Origin: Polycyclovorans sp.
GTDB lineage: Bacteria; Pseudomonadota; Gammaproteobacteria; Nevskiales; Nevskiaceae
NCBI GenBank assembly: GCA_002706265.1
Contig: PAKU01000033.1
Location: 186,001-250,000, forward strand
Direction: 5' to 3'
Length of the DNA: 64,000 bases
Shown here: positions 18,209 to 31,300 of the stretch, one piece after another
Numbering within the stretch: position 1 is the stretch's first letter
Layout of the letters: every line of letters starts with the position of its first letter
Notes under the pieces: model-generated
Databases searched by the model: none
Told to the model about the DNA's origin: nothing
Seen by the model: only the letters and a program-made list of their open reading frames with translations
Position numbers and translations under genes: made by a program

Positions 18209-19486
18209 TTATGGCGGGCCAAATCCCACCTCGAAACTGCTGCCCACGCCCATCCGGCTGCGGGTTCGCAGCGTCCACCCCAGGTGCGTGCAGATGCGCT
18301 TGACCAGGAACAGCCCCAGACCATAACCGTCACTGTGGGCGCTGCGGGCGCGGCGGTCGAAGATCTGGTCCAGCGCTTTCGGGTCGATGCCCTGGCCTTC
18401 GTCGCGGACCGAAAGCAGCCCTTGCCTGAGCACCACGAAAACCCGTCCGTCGGTGTGGCTCAGCGCGTTCAACACCAGATTGCCGACCAGAGCCATCAAC
18501 ACCGCGGGCGGCGCCCGCACCGGCCACGGCTCAACAAGGGTGGCGTGCAAACGGGCGGCGTCTTGCGGGCGAGACTGGCGAATGCCCTCCAGCGCCTCGT
18601 GGACAAGCCCTGCGGCATCCACAGGCGGGGTAGGGCCGCTGCCCTCTTCGCGCGCCAGCAACAGAAAGCTCTCTACCAGCGAACTCATCTGCGCCGTGGC
18701 CCGGTCGATCCGGTTGAGGTGCTCCTGCGCGGTGGTTGGCAGGGCCGGGTGCCGACGCATCAGTTCCACCGTGCTTGAAATCACCGCCAGCGGGGTGCGC
18801 AGTTCGTGCCCGGCATCGTCGGTGAAGGCGCGCTCGCGCTCGATGAACTGGCGCATGCGCAGCATGAACAGATTGAACGCCTCGGCAATTTCGCTGACCT
18901 CGCGCGGCGCGGCGCTGGGCGGCACCGGCGGACGGCTTTCAACGGGATCGGCCTGGGCCACCTGGGCGGCCAGTTCGGCCAGCGGCCTGCTGACCCGGCT
19001 GACGGTGATCCACCCCAGCAGCAGGGCCAGGGCATAGCCCAGCAACAGGAATCCACCCATGCGGCTGAGCAGGCTGGCTTCGATGGCCGGCACGGCGGCA
19101 ATGTCCAACGCAACGAACAAGCGGGTTTCGCCCAGGGCTACCGCGCCCGCCAGATGTTCACGACCCTCAAGCTGCACGTGGGCCGGCGTGCCGGGGGTGA
19201 GGCCGCGCAGGTCGGCGGGAACCTCATCATCGGTGTTCGGCCGCAGCCGGTAGCGCTTGAGCCCGCCCCAGCTCACCAGCGAAATGCTCGGGTCGTACTG
19301 ATAGGCCTCCTTGAACTCGGCCAGCTCGGCCATCAGGCGCTGGTCCAGCAGTTCGTACTCGAGCTGGTCGAATGCCGCCCGCACCGCATAGGTGAAGCCA
19401 ATCGACACCAGGGTGATGACCAGCAACATGCCAATGATGATGCTGTTGCGCAGACTGGGTCTTGAGCGCAGCAGTGACTTAGGCAT
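18209..19486 (-). CDS. Sensor histidine kinase, OmpR-partner type
   Basis: 425 residues. Two membrane segments (about 14-35 and 144-163) enclose a periplasmic sensor of roughly 105 residues. A short HAMP-like linker follows. The dimerisation/phosphoacceptor helix carries AGHELRTPLAV with His227. The ATPase domain has the N-box NLVLNALSHT (about 336-345), the G1 box DEGQGI (362-367) and the G2 box GYGLGLFLVKRI (387-398). It should autophosphorylate His227 and pass the phosphate to the regulator encoded just upstream, whose stop overlaps this start by 8 bp. The signal is unknown. Embedded in the glycan island, it may sense envelope state, which is inference. Confidence 0.93.
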   Translation of the reverse strand: MPKSLLRSRPSLRNSIIIGMLLVITLVSIGFTYAVRAAFDQLEYELLDQRLMAELAEFKEAYQYDPSISLVSWGGLKRYRLRPNTDDEVPADLRGLTPGTPAHVQLEGREHLAGAVALGETRLFVALDIAAVPAIEASLLSRMGGFLLLGYALALLLGWITVSRVSRPLAELAAQVAQADPVESRPPVPPSAAPREVSEIAEAFNLFMLRMRQFIERERAFTDDAGHELRTPLAVISSTVELMRRHPALPTTAQEHLNRIDRATAQMSSLVESFLLLAREEGSGPTPPVDAAGLVHEALEGIRQSRPQDAARLHATLVEPWPVRAPPAVLMALVGNLVLNALSHTDGRVFVVLRQGLLSVRDEGQGIDPKALDQIFDRRARSAHSDGYGLGLFLVKRICTHLGWTLRTRSRMGVGSSFEVGFGPP

Positions 19487-20156
19487 CGTCGGCCGCAAGC
19501 CGGTAACCAATGGCGCGAACCGTGTGCAGCAGCGGCGCTGCGCCGGGCGGGTCGATCTCGTTGCGCAGCGCGTGCATGTGCACCCTGAGCGCGGCCTCGC
19601 TGTTGGGCCGGTCGTCACCCCAGATGTGCTGCTCCAGTTTGGCGCGTTCCATCACACGCGGCGAGGCCTGCATCAGCCGCTCCAGCAACTGGAAGCCGGT
19701 GGGCGTCAGCGTCAGCCGCCGGGCACCCCGCTGTACCCGCCGGGTTTCGGTGTCCATCTCCAGATCGGCCACCTTGAGGCGCGCCGACGGCGGCCGCGTG
19801 CGCTGCGCCAGCGAGCGCAGACGCGCACTCAGTACCGCCAGCGAGAAGGGCTTGACCAGGTAATCGTCAGCGCCCGCGGCAAAGCCCGCCAGCAAGTCCG
19901 CTTCGCGGGTGCGGGCCGTGAGCATGAGGATGGGCGTGTTCTGCCGGCCGTCGCGGCGCAGGCGCTCACACAGGGTCAGGCCGTCCATGCCGGGCAGACC
20001 CAGGTCCAGCACGATCACGTCCGGCGGCTGGCTGACCGCCAGATGCAGGCCCGTGAGGCCGTCGTAGGCAAAATCAACGACATGCCCCTCGCTTGCCAGG
20101 TGATCGCCCACGGTGGCGGCCAGATCGGTGTGGTCTTCAATCAGCAAGACATGCAT
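19479..20156 (-). CDS. OmpR/PhoB-type response regulator
   Basis: 225 residues. The receiver domain (1-115) has the acidic pair Glu7-Asp8, the phosphoacceptor Asp51 in VLDLGLPG, the Thr of MLTAR and the Lys of DDYLVKPF. The C-terminal winged-helix domain contains LTPTGFQLLERLM and ALRVHMHALRNEI. It should bind tandem DNA sites after phosphorylation by the kinase at 18209-19486. ATG 20156 is chosen because MHVLLIED is the usual start; 20171 is an in-frame alternative. The 143-bp region to the divergent secreted-protein gene is the obvious place for its own binding sites. Confidence 0.94.
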   Translation of the reverse strand: MHVLLIEDHTDLAATVGDHLASEGHVVDFAYDGLTGLHLAVSQPPDVIVLDLGLPGMDGLTLCERLRRDGRQNTPILMLTARTREADLLAGFAAGADDYLVKPFSLAVLSARLRSLAQRTRPPSARLKVADLEMDTETRRVQRGARRLTLTPTGFQLLERLMQASPRVMERAKLEQHIWGDDRPNSEAALRVHMHALRNEIDPPGAAPLLHTVRAIGYRLAADDA

Positions 20157-20299
20157 GGGCAAAGGCCGCACGGGCGCGTCACGGGTGGGGCCACACTATA
20201 AAGCCGCTTTGCGGCATCTCGGGCCGATTGACAGGCTGATTGACGGGCCGAACGGGGCGCCCTAACGTCCGCCACCGGGGACACACAGCAAGGGGCATC

Positions 20300-21640
20300 A
20301 TGGGCGTATCGGCGGGGGGCGCGATCCTGAGATGGATCGTGACGTGCACGGTGATATGGGTTGCACCGGCTGCGTATGCGCAGCTGTTGCCCCTCGGGGC
20401 ATCGCAAAAGCTTGAGGTGGGCTGCGACTGGGTGCTGGCCTACGACGCCGAGGTGGCGGGGCTGGGCAATTTCGCGTTCCCGGAGACCGGGGCGCGCTAC
20501 TGGGTCGCGTTGGTCTCCGATACCGTGTCGCCCGGGTCTCGATTGAAAATCGAGGGTCGGTATCCCGAGGCCCGCTATTCCGCGTTTCACATTCACGACG
20601 GCAAGCTGTTTTTTCTGGATGCGATCAGCGACAACCAGATTGCACCGGCGCCCGGCAGTGACAATCGCAACCTCGATCGCACGCGGCGTGCGGCCACGGT
20701 CGAGTCTGGCGGCGCGTATACCGTGTATGCCCAGATCAACGCCGTGCCGCCGGCGTTCGATCCCCCCATAAACACGATCTACCGTCGTCCACCGCAAGCG
20801 CTTGATGGCAAAGTCAAACGTCGCACCGCTGTGGCCTACCGCACCTATCTGGCCGAAGGTGACAACACCGGTGGCGTGGGCCTGCCAGCGTTGACTCTGG
20901 AAACCCCTGAGGGCGCATTTTCGCTGCCCCATGCGGCCGACGCCGAGGTCTGCGCGGGCATCAAGGCGCAGCTGCGGACGCCGCCGCCGTCGTTGCCGAT
21001 CTCACTGTTGCCGCCGCTGATTCCATCACGACGCCCGGTGTTCGAGAAGTTCGACGGTGCGGCGATCAATGCCCTGGGCCTGGGTGTCGGCCTCAATCCG
21101 CACAATGGGTTCATGACCGCCAAGGTTGATCGTGACTATGACGACCTGCTTCTGGTGCGCGGCCGGCTGCCGCACTTCACCACGCAGGCCGCTGTGGGCT
21201 CCGTGCCCCAGGTGCGCTTCTGGTCGATCTGCCAGAACGGTGCCAGCAGTACGCGGGTTCATGGATGCCTCGCCGATCGCGACATCGAGCCTGATGCGGC
21301 CGGGTTCTACAACGTGGTGATCAGCTCCCATGTGGCGCGCCCGGCATCGTTACCCAGTGCCTACGGCTGGCTGAACTTCGGTCCCGAGAAGATTGGCGTC
21401 ACCATCATCCGGGAGCTGCTGGCCCACCCTGATTTCAACGAATCCATCGAGCGCGCCAGCAAGGCCGGGGCGGCCACCGAGCGTGGCGACTTCATGCCCA
21501 AGGTCACCTACTGCGCGCAGGCCGATTTCGATGTGGCCATCGCCGCCGGCCAGTCGCCAGGGGACACCTTCGCCGCCTGTTCAGCGCCAGCGGCTTCGCT
21601 GCTCCCGTCGTTGTTGCCCTTGGCGGGAACCCAGCGATGA
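20300..21640 (+). CDS. Secreted protein of unknown family
   Basis: 446 residues from ATG 20300 (AAGGGG upstream). A signal peptide ends at APAAYAQ (about residue 28). The mature protein begins with a compact domain containing GCDWVLAYDAEVAGLGNFAFPETGARYW, YPEARYSAFHIHDGKLFFLDA and NTIYRRPP. A Pro-rich linker (about 225-250) follows, and then a second domain with RGRLPHFTTQAAV, PQVRFWSICQNGA and a few Cys. This two-part layout faintly recalls DUF1254/DUF1214-type secreted proteins, but I cannot assign it. It is divergent from the two-component system, which may control it. No catalytic motif is recognised. Confidence 0.7.
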   Translation: MGVSAGGAILRWIVTCTVIWVAPAAYAQLLPLGASQKLEVGCDWVLAYDAEVAGLGNFAFPETGARYWVALVSDTVSPGSRLKIEGRYPEARYSAFHIHDGKLFFLDAISDNQIAPAPGSDNRNLDRTRRAATVESGGAYTVYAQINAVPPAFDPPINTIYRRPPQALDGKVKRRTAVAYRTYLAEGDNTGGVGLPALTLETPEGAFSLPHAADAEVCAGIKAQLRTPPPSLPISLLPPLIPSRRPVFEKFDGAAINALGLGVGLNPHNGFMTAKVDRDYDDLLLVRGRLPHFTTQAAVGSVPQVRFWSICQNGASSTRVHGCLADRDIEPDAAGFYNVVISSHVARPASLPSAYGWLNFGPEKIGVTIIRELLAHPDFNESIERASKAGAATERGDFMPKVTYCAQADFDVAIAAGQSPGDTFAACSAPAASLLPSLLPLAGTQR

Positions 21641-21789
21641 GACGGGCGCCTCGACCCCTCCCGTCACGCCGGTCGACGCAGCGACAGGGGGCCACGGCCG
21701 CTGTCTGAGCGGCGCTCGCCAAGGCCCTGGCACGCTGCCTTAAACTGCGGCGATCGGCACCGGCAGGTGCGGCTCGCTCTGGGATGGTC

Positions 21790-22704
21790 ATGAATCCGCC
21801 GCTGCAGTTCTTTATTTTTTCCTACAACCGTGGCCGGTTCCTCGAGCACTGCGTGCGATCGGTCGAAACCTGTGCGCCGGGCGCGCCGGTCACGGTCATG
21901 GATGACGCCAGCGACGATGCCGAGACCCGCGCCGTGCTCGAACGCCTGGCGACGCGGCACCAGGTGGTGATTCGTGCCGGCAAGGACCAGTCGAAGCATG
22001 GGGGGCTCAGCGCCAACATGCAGGCGGCGTTGGACCGCACTGACGCGCCGCGCGTGTGTTTTCTGCAGGACGACATGCAGTTGGTGCGACCGCTGGTGGA
22101 CGAGGATCACGGCGCCATCGAGCGCTGGTTTTGCGAGCGGCCGCAGGCGGCCTTTCTGCAACCGGCCTTTCTGAAGGCATGCAACGACGCCCGCAACCAA
22201 CAGATCACCCGCTTCGACGCGGTCTCTGGTTGTTATCTGCGCGATGCCGGGCATCTCAGCGTTGGTGTTCACTACTCCGACATCTTCATCGCCGAGACCG
22301 CGCGGCTCAAGGCGCAGGGCTGGCAGTTCACTGCGCGCGAGAAGGGCAACGAGCCACAGGCCCAACGGCTGTTTGGTGCCATGGGCTTCATGTTTGCACC
22401 GTTCGTGATGTGGTTGCCGTCAGTGCCGGCGTATCGCGGACGGACCAAGACATTCGCGATGCGCCATGCCGAACGGCGCCAGGGATGCGGGTTTCACCCG
22501 ATCCGTGTCATGTCGCCGGCTGCCGCCGAGCAGTTCAGGCGGCGTGATCCGCGGCAATTACCGGTTGCGGAAACCTTTCTGCAGCTCGAAACCGGATCGC
22601 TGCCCCCGCCGTGGCGCTTCCATCCGTTTCAGAAGGCGTCACTGCTGCGCAATCTGGACCGCTTGGAGCGCAGCGTCAGTGGACTGTGGTCGGCCCGCGC
22701 CTGA
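21790..22704 (+). CDS. Atypical family-2-like glycosyltransferase, paralogue B'
   Basis: 304 residues. Closest in the window to the gene at 14405-15340: FSYNRGRFLEHCV, DDASDD, SKHGGLSANMQAALD, FLQDDMQLV, VGVHYSDIF, LPSVPAYRGRTKTFAMRHAERR, CGFHPIRVMSP and PPPWRFHP. The putative metal/nucleotide region is LQDD rather than a plain DXD. In-frame ATGs at 21784 and 21790 are both usable; the second has a GGGA spaced correctly. Its 3' end overlaps the convergent FkbM methyltransferase gene by 76 bp. Likely a surface-glycan glycosyltransferase. Confidence 0.75.
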   Translation: MNPPLQFFIFSYNRGRFLEHCVRSVETCAPGAPVTVMDDASDDAETRAVLERLATRHQVVIRAGKDQSKHGGLSANMQAALDRTDAPRVCFLQDDMQLVRPLVDEDHGAIERWFCERPQAAFLQPAFLKACNDARNQQITRFDAVSGCYLRDAGHLSVGVHYSDIFIAETARLKAQGWQFTAREKGNEPQAQRLFGAMGFMFAPFVMWLPSVPAYRGRTKTFAMRHAERRQGCGFHPIRVMSPAAAEQFRRRDPRQLPVAETFLQLETGSLPPPWRFHPFQKASLLRNLDRLERSVSGLWSARA

Positions 22705-23522
22705 GCAGCCGGTTGCGCCACCGTTCGGCCTTCTTCGCGATAACCCAGGGGGCCGAGCAGGCGCTGCATCAAGCCGCCGTCGTCCACGTGTTCGATGAGC
22801 AGCGCGGCGGGCCACAGGGTCTCGGGCGCATGGTCGAAGAAGTGCCCGAGAATGCGCGGTTCATGACCTTCAACGTCGATCTTCATCGCCGTGATCTCGG
22901 CGATGTCGCGCGATTGGCACAGGGCCAGCAAGGTGGTGACCGGCACGTTGCGGCTGTCCGGTCCGTGGTCGCAGGCACCGTCCTGCAGAGAGTTCTGGCC
23001 GCGTTGGCGCGGGTGGACCCGCAAGGTGGCGACGCCCTCGTGGTCACTCAGCGCGACCGGTGCCAAGTTCACCTTCAGGCCGTTGTGACGGGCATTGAAG
23101 GCCATTCGCGCCGACAATTCGGTATCAGGCTCCACGGTATGTATGTCAATGCGTTCGCCCAGCCGGTGCGCCATGGCCAGGCTGTAGAGGCCGATGTTGC
23201 CGCCGATGTCGACAAAGGTTCCGCCGCCGGCCAGTTGTTTGCCGAGCCAGTCGAGTTCGGGCACGTCGTAATACTGAGGCGCGAACAGGGCGGTCATTTC
23301 GCAGAAGTTGCCCCGGTTCAACAATCGCAGGGACATTCCCAACACGCGCACGTCGTAGGGCCGGGCCGGCGGGCGCTTGATCGGGCCACGGAACAGGCGC
23401 GTCAGCCGATATCCGAATCGCCACCCGCCCGGCAGGGCGTGGCAGAGGCGAATGAGCCAGGCCGTCAGTCCCTTGGGTGCGTGCGTGCCCCAGGGGCGGG
23501 CGTCGTCGAAGCCAGTGTTCAC
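22629..23522 (-). CDS. FkbM-family SAM-dependent methyltransferase
   Basis: 297 residues from GTG 23522, which has GGAGAAC upstream; the open frame continues further but that part is the antisense-frame shadow of the upstream glycosyltransferase. SAM-binding motif I is FVDIGGNIGLYSLAM, followed by IHTVEPDTE, LAPVALSDHEGVATL and the FkbM signature MKIDVEGHEPRILGHF. FkbM enzymes O-methylate sugars or macrolides and are common in LPS and capsule loci, so methylation of a glycan residue is the likely job. It follows the pseudogene at 23545-24396 by 22 bp, probably as one transcript. The last about 25 residues overlap the convergent glycosyltransferase gene. Confidence 0.85.
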   Translation of the reverse strand: MNTGFDDARPWGTHAPKGLTAWLIRLCHALPGGWRFGYRLTRLFRGPIKRPPARPYDVRVLGMSLRLLNRGNFCEMTALFAPQYYDVPELDWLGKQLAGGGTFVDIGGNIGLYSLAMAHRLGERIDIHTVEPDTELSARMAFNARHNGLKVNLAPVALSDHEGVATLRVHPRQRGQNSLQDGACDHGPDSRNVPVTTLLALCQSRDIAEITAMKIDVEGHEPRILGHFFDHAPETLWPAALLIEHVDDGGLMQRLLGPLGYREEGRTVAQPAAQARADHSPLTLRSKRSRLRSSDAF

Positions 23523-23544
23523 GGAAGTTCTCCAGTGCGGGCGC

Positions 23545-24396
23545 CTAGTGCGGCAGAAGGGCTTGATCCGGCGTGAAGCCTGAAGCCAGCAGTTGGCGGA
23601 TGCCGTACTGGGTTTCGACGGTCCCCAGTCGCGCGTGCGATTTCCGCAGCGCCTTGTTGTAGGCCACGCGCTCGGGATTGGCGTAGCCGCGGGGATGGTC
23701 GAGGTGCAGGCAAATGGCATCGAATCGCACATGGCGCGCTTTGACGCCGGCATTGAGCAGCCGAACGCCGAATTCGCGATCAAGGCCGCCCCATTGCATG
23801 CGCTCATCGAAGCCGTTGACGCGCAGCACGTCCTCGCGCCACGCCGAGGCATTGGAGCCCTTGAGGTTGCAGCGCGTGGGGGTGGTGGCGTTGAGGAAGC
23901 GCGCCAGTCGTGGCCCGGCGATGACCTTGAGATTCTTGCGGCTGGTCGGCAGGCCATGCGCGCGCAGCCAGTGGATCTGGAAACAGCGCTGGGTGCGGAT
24001 GTCGTCGAGGCCGATTGCCTCGCTGGTGTGCATCGGCAGCTTGTAATAGCTGCCCGACAGGAAATAACCCGGCTGGGCGCGGGCGGCATGCACGGCCAGA
24101 AAATCGGCGCGGGGAATGCAGTCGCCGTCGGAAAACACCAGATAGTCATGCCGCGCGGTGACGATGGCCTTGTTCAGCACCCGGCATTTCTGGAAGCCTT
24201 CATCGGCTTGCCACAGATGCACCAGGTCCAGACCGGTTTTGCGACGCAGTTCGCGGATGCGATCGGCGGTTTCGGGACTGGAGCCGTCGCCGGCAATGAT
24301 CAGCTCGAAATCACGATGGGTTTGCGCCTAGCCCCAGATGACCTTCTCCAGCCATGTGAGCGCGTTGTAGGTGGTCACGAGGACGGAGAGCTTCAT
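23545..24396 (-). pseudogene. Family 2 glycosyltransferase interrupted by an in-frame amber codon
   Basis: A full glycosyltransferase reading frame starts at ATG 24396 (MKLSVLVTTYNALTWLEKVIWG) and is stopped by TAG at 24330-24328, codon 23. The same frame then continues AQTHRDFELIIAGDGSS and on through LVFSDGDCIPRADF, NLKGSNASAW and VNGFDERMQWGGLDREFGVRL to 23545. The paralogue at 15337-16215 has Tyr where the TAG falls (WGYAHQTHRDFEIIIADDGSS), and lacks none of the acidic pair that here reads Gly-Asp. A GTG at 24222 could restart translation but would omit the nucleotide-sugar-binding strand. A single-base nonsense change with an added Asp-to-Gly change suggests early decay; a sequencing error or amber suppression cannot be excluded. 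Confidence 0.82.
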
Positions 24397-24476
24397 CGGA
24401 TCAGCGCAGGCGCCGGGTGGCGGGACAGGGGCTCTAGGTTAGCGTTGCCCGCCCGGTCGCGCTCGCCGGCCGGCAC

Positions 24477-28292
<3,816 letters not shown>

Positions 28293-28330
28293 GCGCGACA
28301 AGTTTAATCGAGGCGCCGCGACCCTTCGGC

Positions 28331-31300
28331 TCAATGATTTTCAGCGGGTGCGCTGGCGCCGCTGCGCTGGTGCCCGAACAGCGTGCTCGACAGCCGATCG
28401 GCGCCGCTGCGCACGATGACGAACAGGCAGGGCGCGATCAGCAGCGTCAGCACAGTGGAGAACATCAGCCCGCCAATCACCGCGATCGCCAGCGGCTGCA
28501 TCAGCGCCGCGCCCGAGCCCATGCCCAAGGCCAGCGGCAGCATGCCGAACACGGTGGTGAGCACGGTCATCAAAATTGGCCGCAGGCGAATGCGTCCGGC
28601 GCGCGCCACGGCCTCGTTCAGCGGCAGGCCTTCCAGCAGGCCGCGTTCGATGTATTCGATCAGCAGGATGGCGTTGTTCACCACAATGCCGATCAGCAGC
28701 ACCATGCCCAGCAGTGCGGGCGAACTCAGCGGCGTGCCGGTGAGCCACAGCAGGCCAATGGCGCCCACCAGACAGAACGGCGCGGTGAGGATGATGGCCA
28801 CCGGGTTGCTGAGGCGCTCGTACTGCACCACCAGCACGGCAAACACCAGAAACACCGCCAGCAGCAGCACGGTGCGGGTTTGCCGGTTGGTTTCCTGTAT
28901 CGACTCGAACTGGCCGCCCATGATCAGCGTTGCCTCACTGCTGGCGTCCAGCGGGGCGAGTCGGCGTTGCACTTCGGCGATCACCGTGCCGACGTCGGCC
29001 TCGGCGGTATTGAAGCTGCCGACGATGCGCTGGATGCGCACCTGATTCTCGCGCTCGATCTCGGCCGGCCCTTCCACGAAGTTGAGACGCGCCACATCGC
29101 CAAGCCGCACCCGGCGGCCGTCACCGTTGGCGATCAGCACGCCAGACAGCGCGTCGAGGCTGTTGGTGGCCGCGTCGGGCAGGCGCACACGCACGTCGTA
29201 CTCGTTCTGGCCGTCGGTATACCGGGTGGGCACGGCGCCGTTGACCGCGTTGCGCAGCGCATCGCCCACCCTGCCCAGGTTCAGGCCCAAGGCGGCGGCG
29301 CGTTCGCGATCGACGGTGATGGCCAGCTGCGGTGAGCGATCGGTCTCGCGCATTTCCACGCCCGCCAGCCCCGGCACGTCTTCGATCAGGCGCACCGCCT
29401 CGCGGGCCACGCGCTCCAGTTCGGCAAGCTCGCCGCCGACCACCTTGAGGTCGAAATCCTCGCCCGACACGCTGAAGTTGAGGCCGCGAATGTTGGGCGG
29501 CTCAACGCGGATCCGGGCGCCCGGCAGGTCCAGCGCGGCGACCCGTTTGCGGGCTTCCACCACCCAGCGACCGGCGGGCCAGTCGGGGCGCAGCGCGGCA
29601 TCGCTGAGGCGAACGCTGACATTGGCGCGGCCGTTGCGCTCGGTGACCACGCCGCCGTAGAGCGCGCCGCCGGTGATGGTGAACAGGCTCTCCACATGGG
29701 GCATGTCCCGCAGCACCGCCTCGATTCGACCGGCGGCGTCGTTGGTCTGCTCGGGCGTCGTCCCGGGCGGCAGGTTGACCCGCACCTCCACCTCGCCGTT
29801 GTCCAGGGCCGGCAGGAACTCGGTGCCAAGCTGGCCGTACAGCACATAGCCGCCGGCCAGCACGGGCGCGCAGGCCAGCAGGATCATCCAGCGCCAGCGC
29901 AGGATGCGATGCAGCGCGCGCTCGTAGCCGCCCGCCACGCGATTCAGCCCGGCTTCGAACGCGCGCCACGGGCCGCGTTCGTTCAGCCGCGACCGAAATG
30001 TCACCCGGCCCAGTTGCGCCGAGGCCATGGGCACCAGGGTCAGCGCGACCACCAGCGACACCGCCACGGCGAATGAGATGGTGATGATCAGGTCGCGAAA
30101 CACCATCGCGGCGAAGCCGCTGGCGAGCAGGAAGGGCACCACCGCCGCGAGGTTGGTGAGGGTGCCGGCGACAATGGCCGAGGCCACTTCGTCGGCGCCG
30201 TCATGCGCCGCGTCGAACGGATTCTTGTGCAGTGCCTCGCGATGACGCGCGATGTTTTCGAGCATGACGATGGCGTTGTCCAGCAGCAGCCCGACGCCCA
30301 GCGCCAGGCCGCCGAGGCTGATCACGTTGAGCGTCAATCCGCCCAGGCCCATCAGCGAGAAGGTGGCGAGAATGGCGACCGGAATCGACAGGCCAATGGC
30401 CAGCGACTTGCGCAGGCTGCCCAGAAACGTGAGCACCACGATCATCGACAGCAGGCTGCCGCTGAGGGCTGCGGCGGTCACGGCGTCGATGGAGCCGCGC
30501 ACGAAAAACGACTCATTCTTGGTCGTCTGCCAGCGGATGTCGGCGGGAATGAAGCCGGACTCGCGCAGCGATTCGAGCCGCGCATTGACCGCCTCGACCA
30601 CCTGCACGGTGTTGGCGTCGGGCTGCTTGAACACCGACATCTGGGTGGCCGACACGCCATTGAGCCGCACGAACACGCGCTGCTCGCGAAAGCCGTCGCG
30701 CACCGTCGCGATGTCGTCGAGGCGCACGCTGCGGTCGCTGCCGGCCACCGGAATCAGCACCTGCGCCAGATCGGCCGGTGCGGTGAAACGGCCGTCGACC
30801 CGCGCCCGCACGTCGAAGGTGGTCGAGGTGATGTTGCCGGCGGCAATGTTCCGGTTTTCTTCGCCAATGGCGGCCGCCACGGTCTGCAGGCTCAGGCCAT
30901 GGGCGTTCATCCGCTGCTGGTCGAGTACCACCTCGATCTCGCGCTCCTGCCCGCCAATGGCCTCGACCCCCGAGACGCCGGGAATCGATTGCAGCTGCGG
31001 CGCCAGCCGGGTTTCGACCCAGTCGCGCACGTCGCGCGGGCCGCGAATGCTGGACGAGAAGCCCGACTCGAACACCGCCGACTCGCCCGGGTCCCACTTG
31101 CGGATGCGGGGCGGCTCCACGTCATCGGGCAACTGCGCCCGCGCGACTTCAAGCAGGCGCGCGGCATCCTGCAGGGCGTTGTCGAGGTCGACGCCGTAGT
31201 CGAACACCAGATTGATGTCGGCCCGGCCCTCTTCGGCCTCGGCACTGAGCAACACCAGATTTTCGGTTTGCGACAGCTGGCGCTCCAGCACCCGCACGAG

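Noticed and set aside
22629..24149. 506-codon frame as one protein
   Set aside because: Only the part from GTG 23522 matches the FkbM family; upstream residues are an out-of-frame reading of the glycosyltransferase pseudogene.
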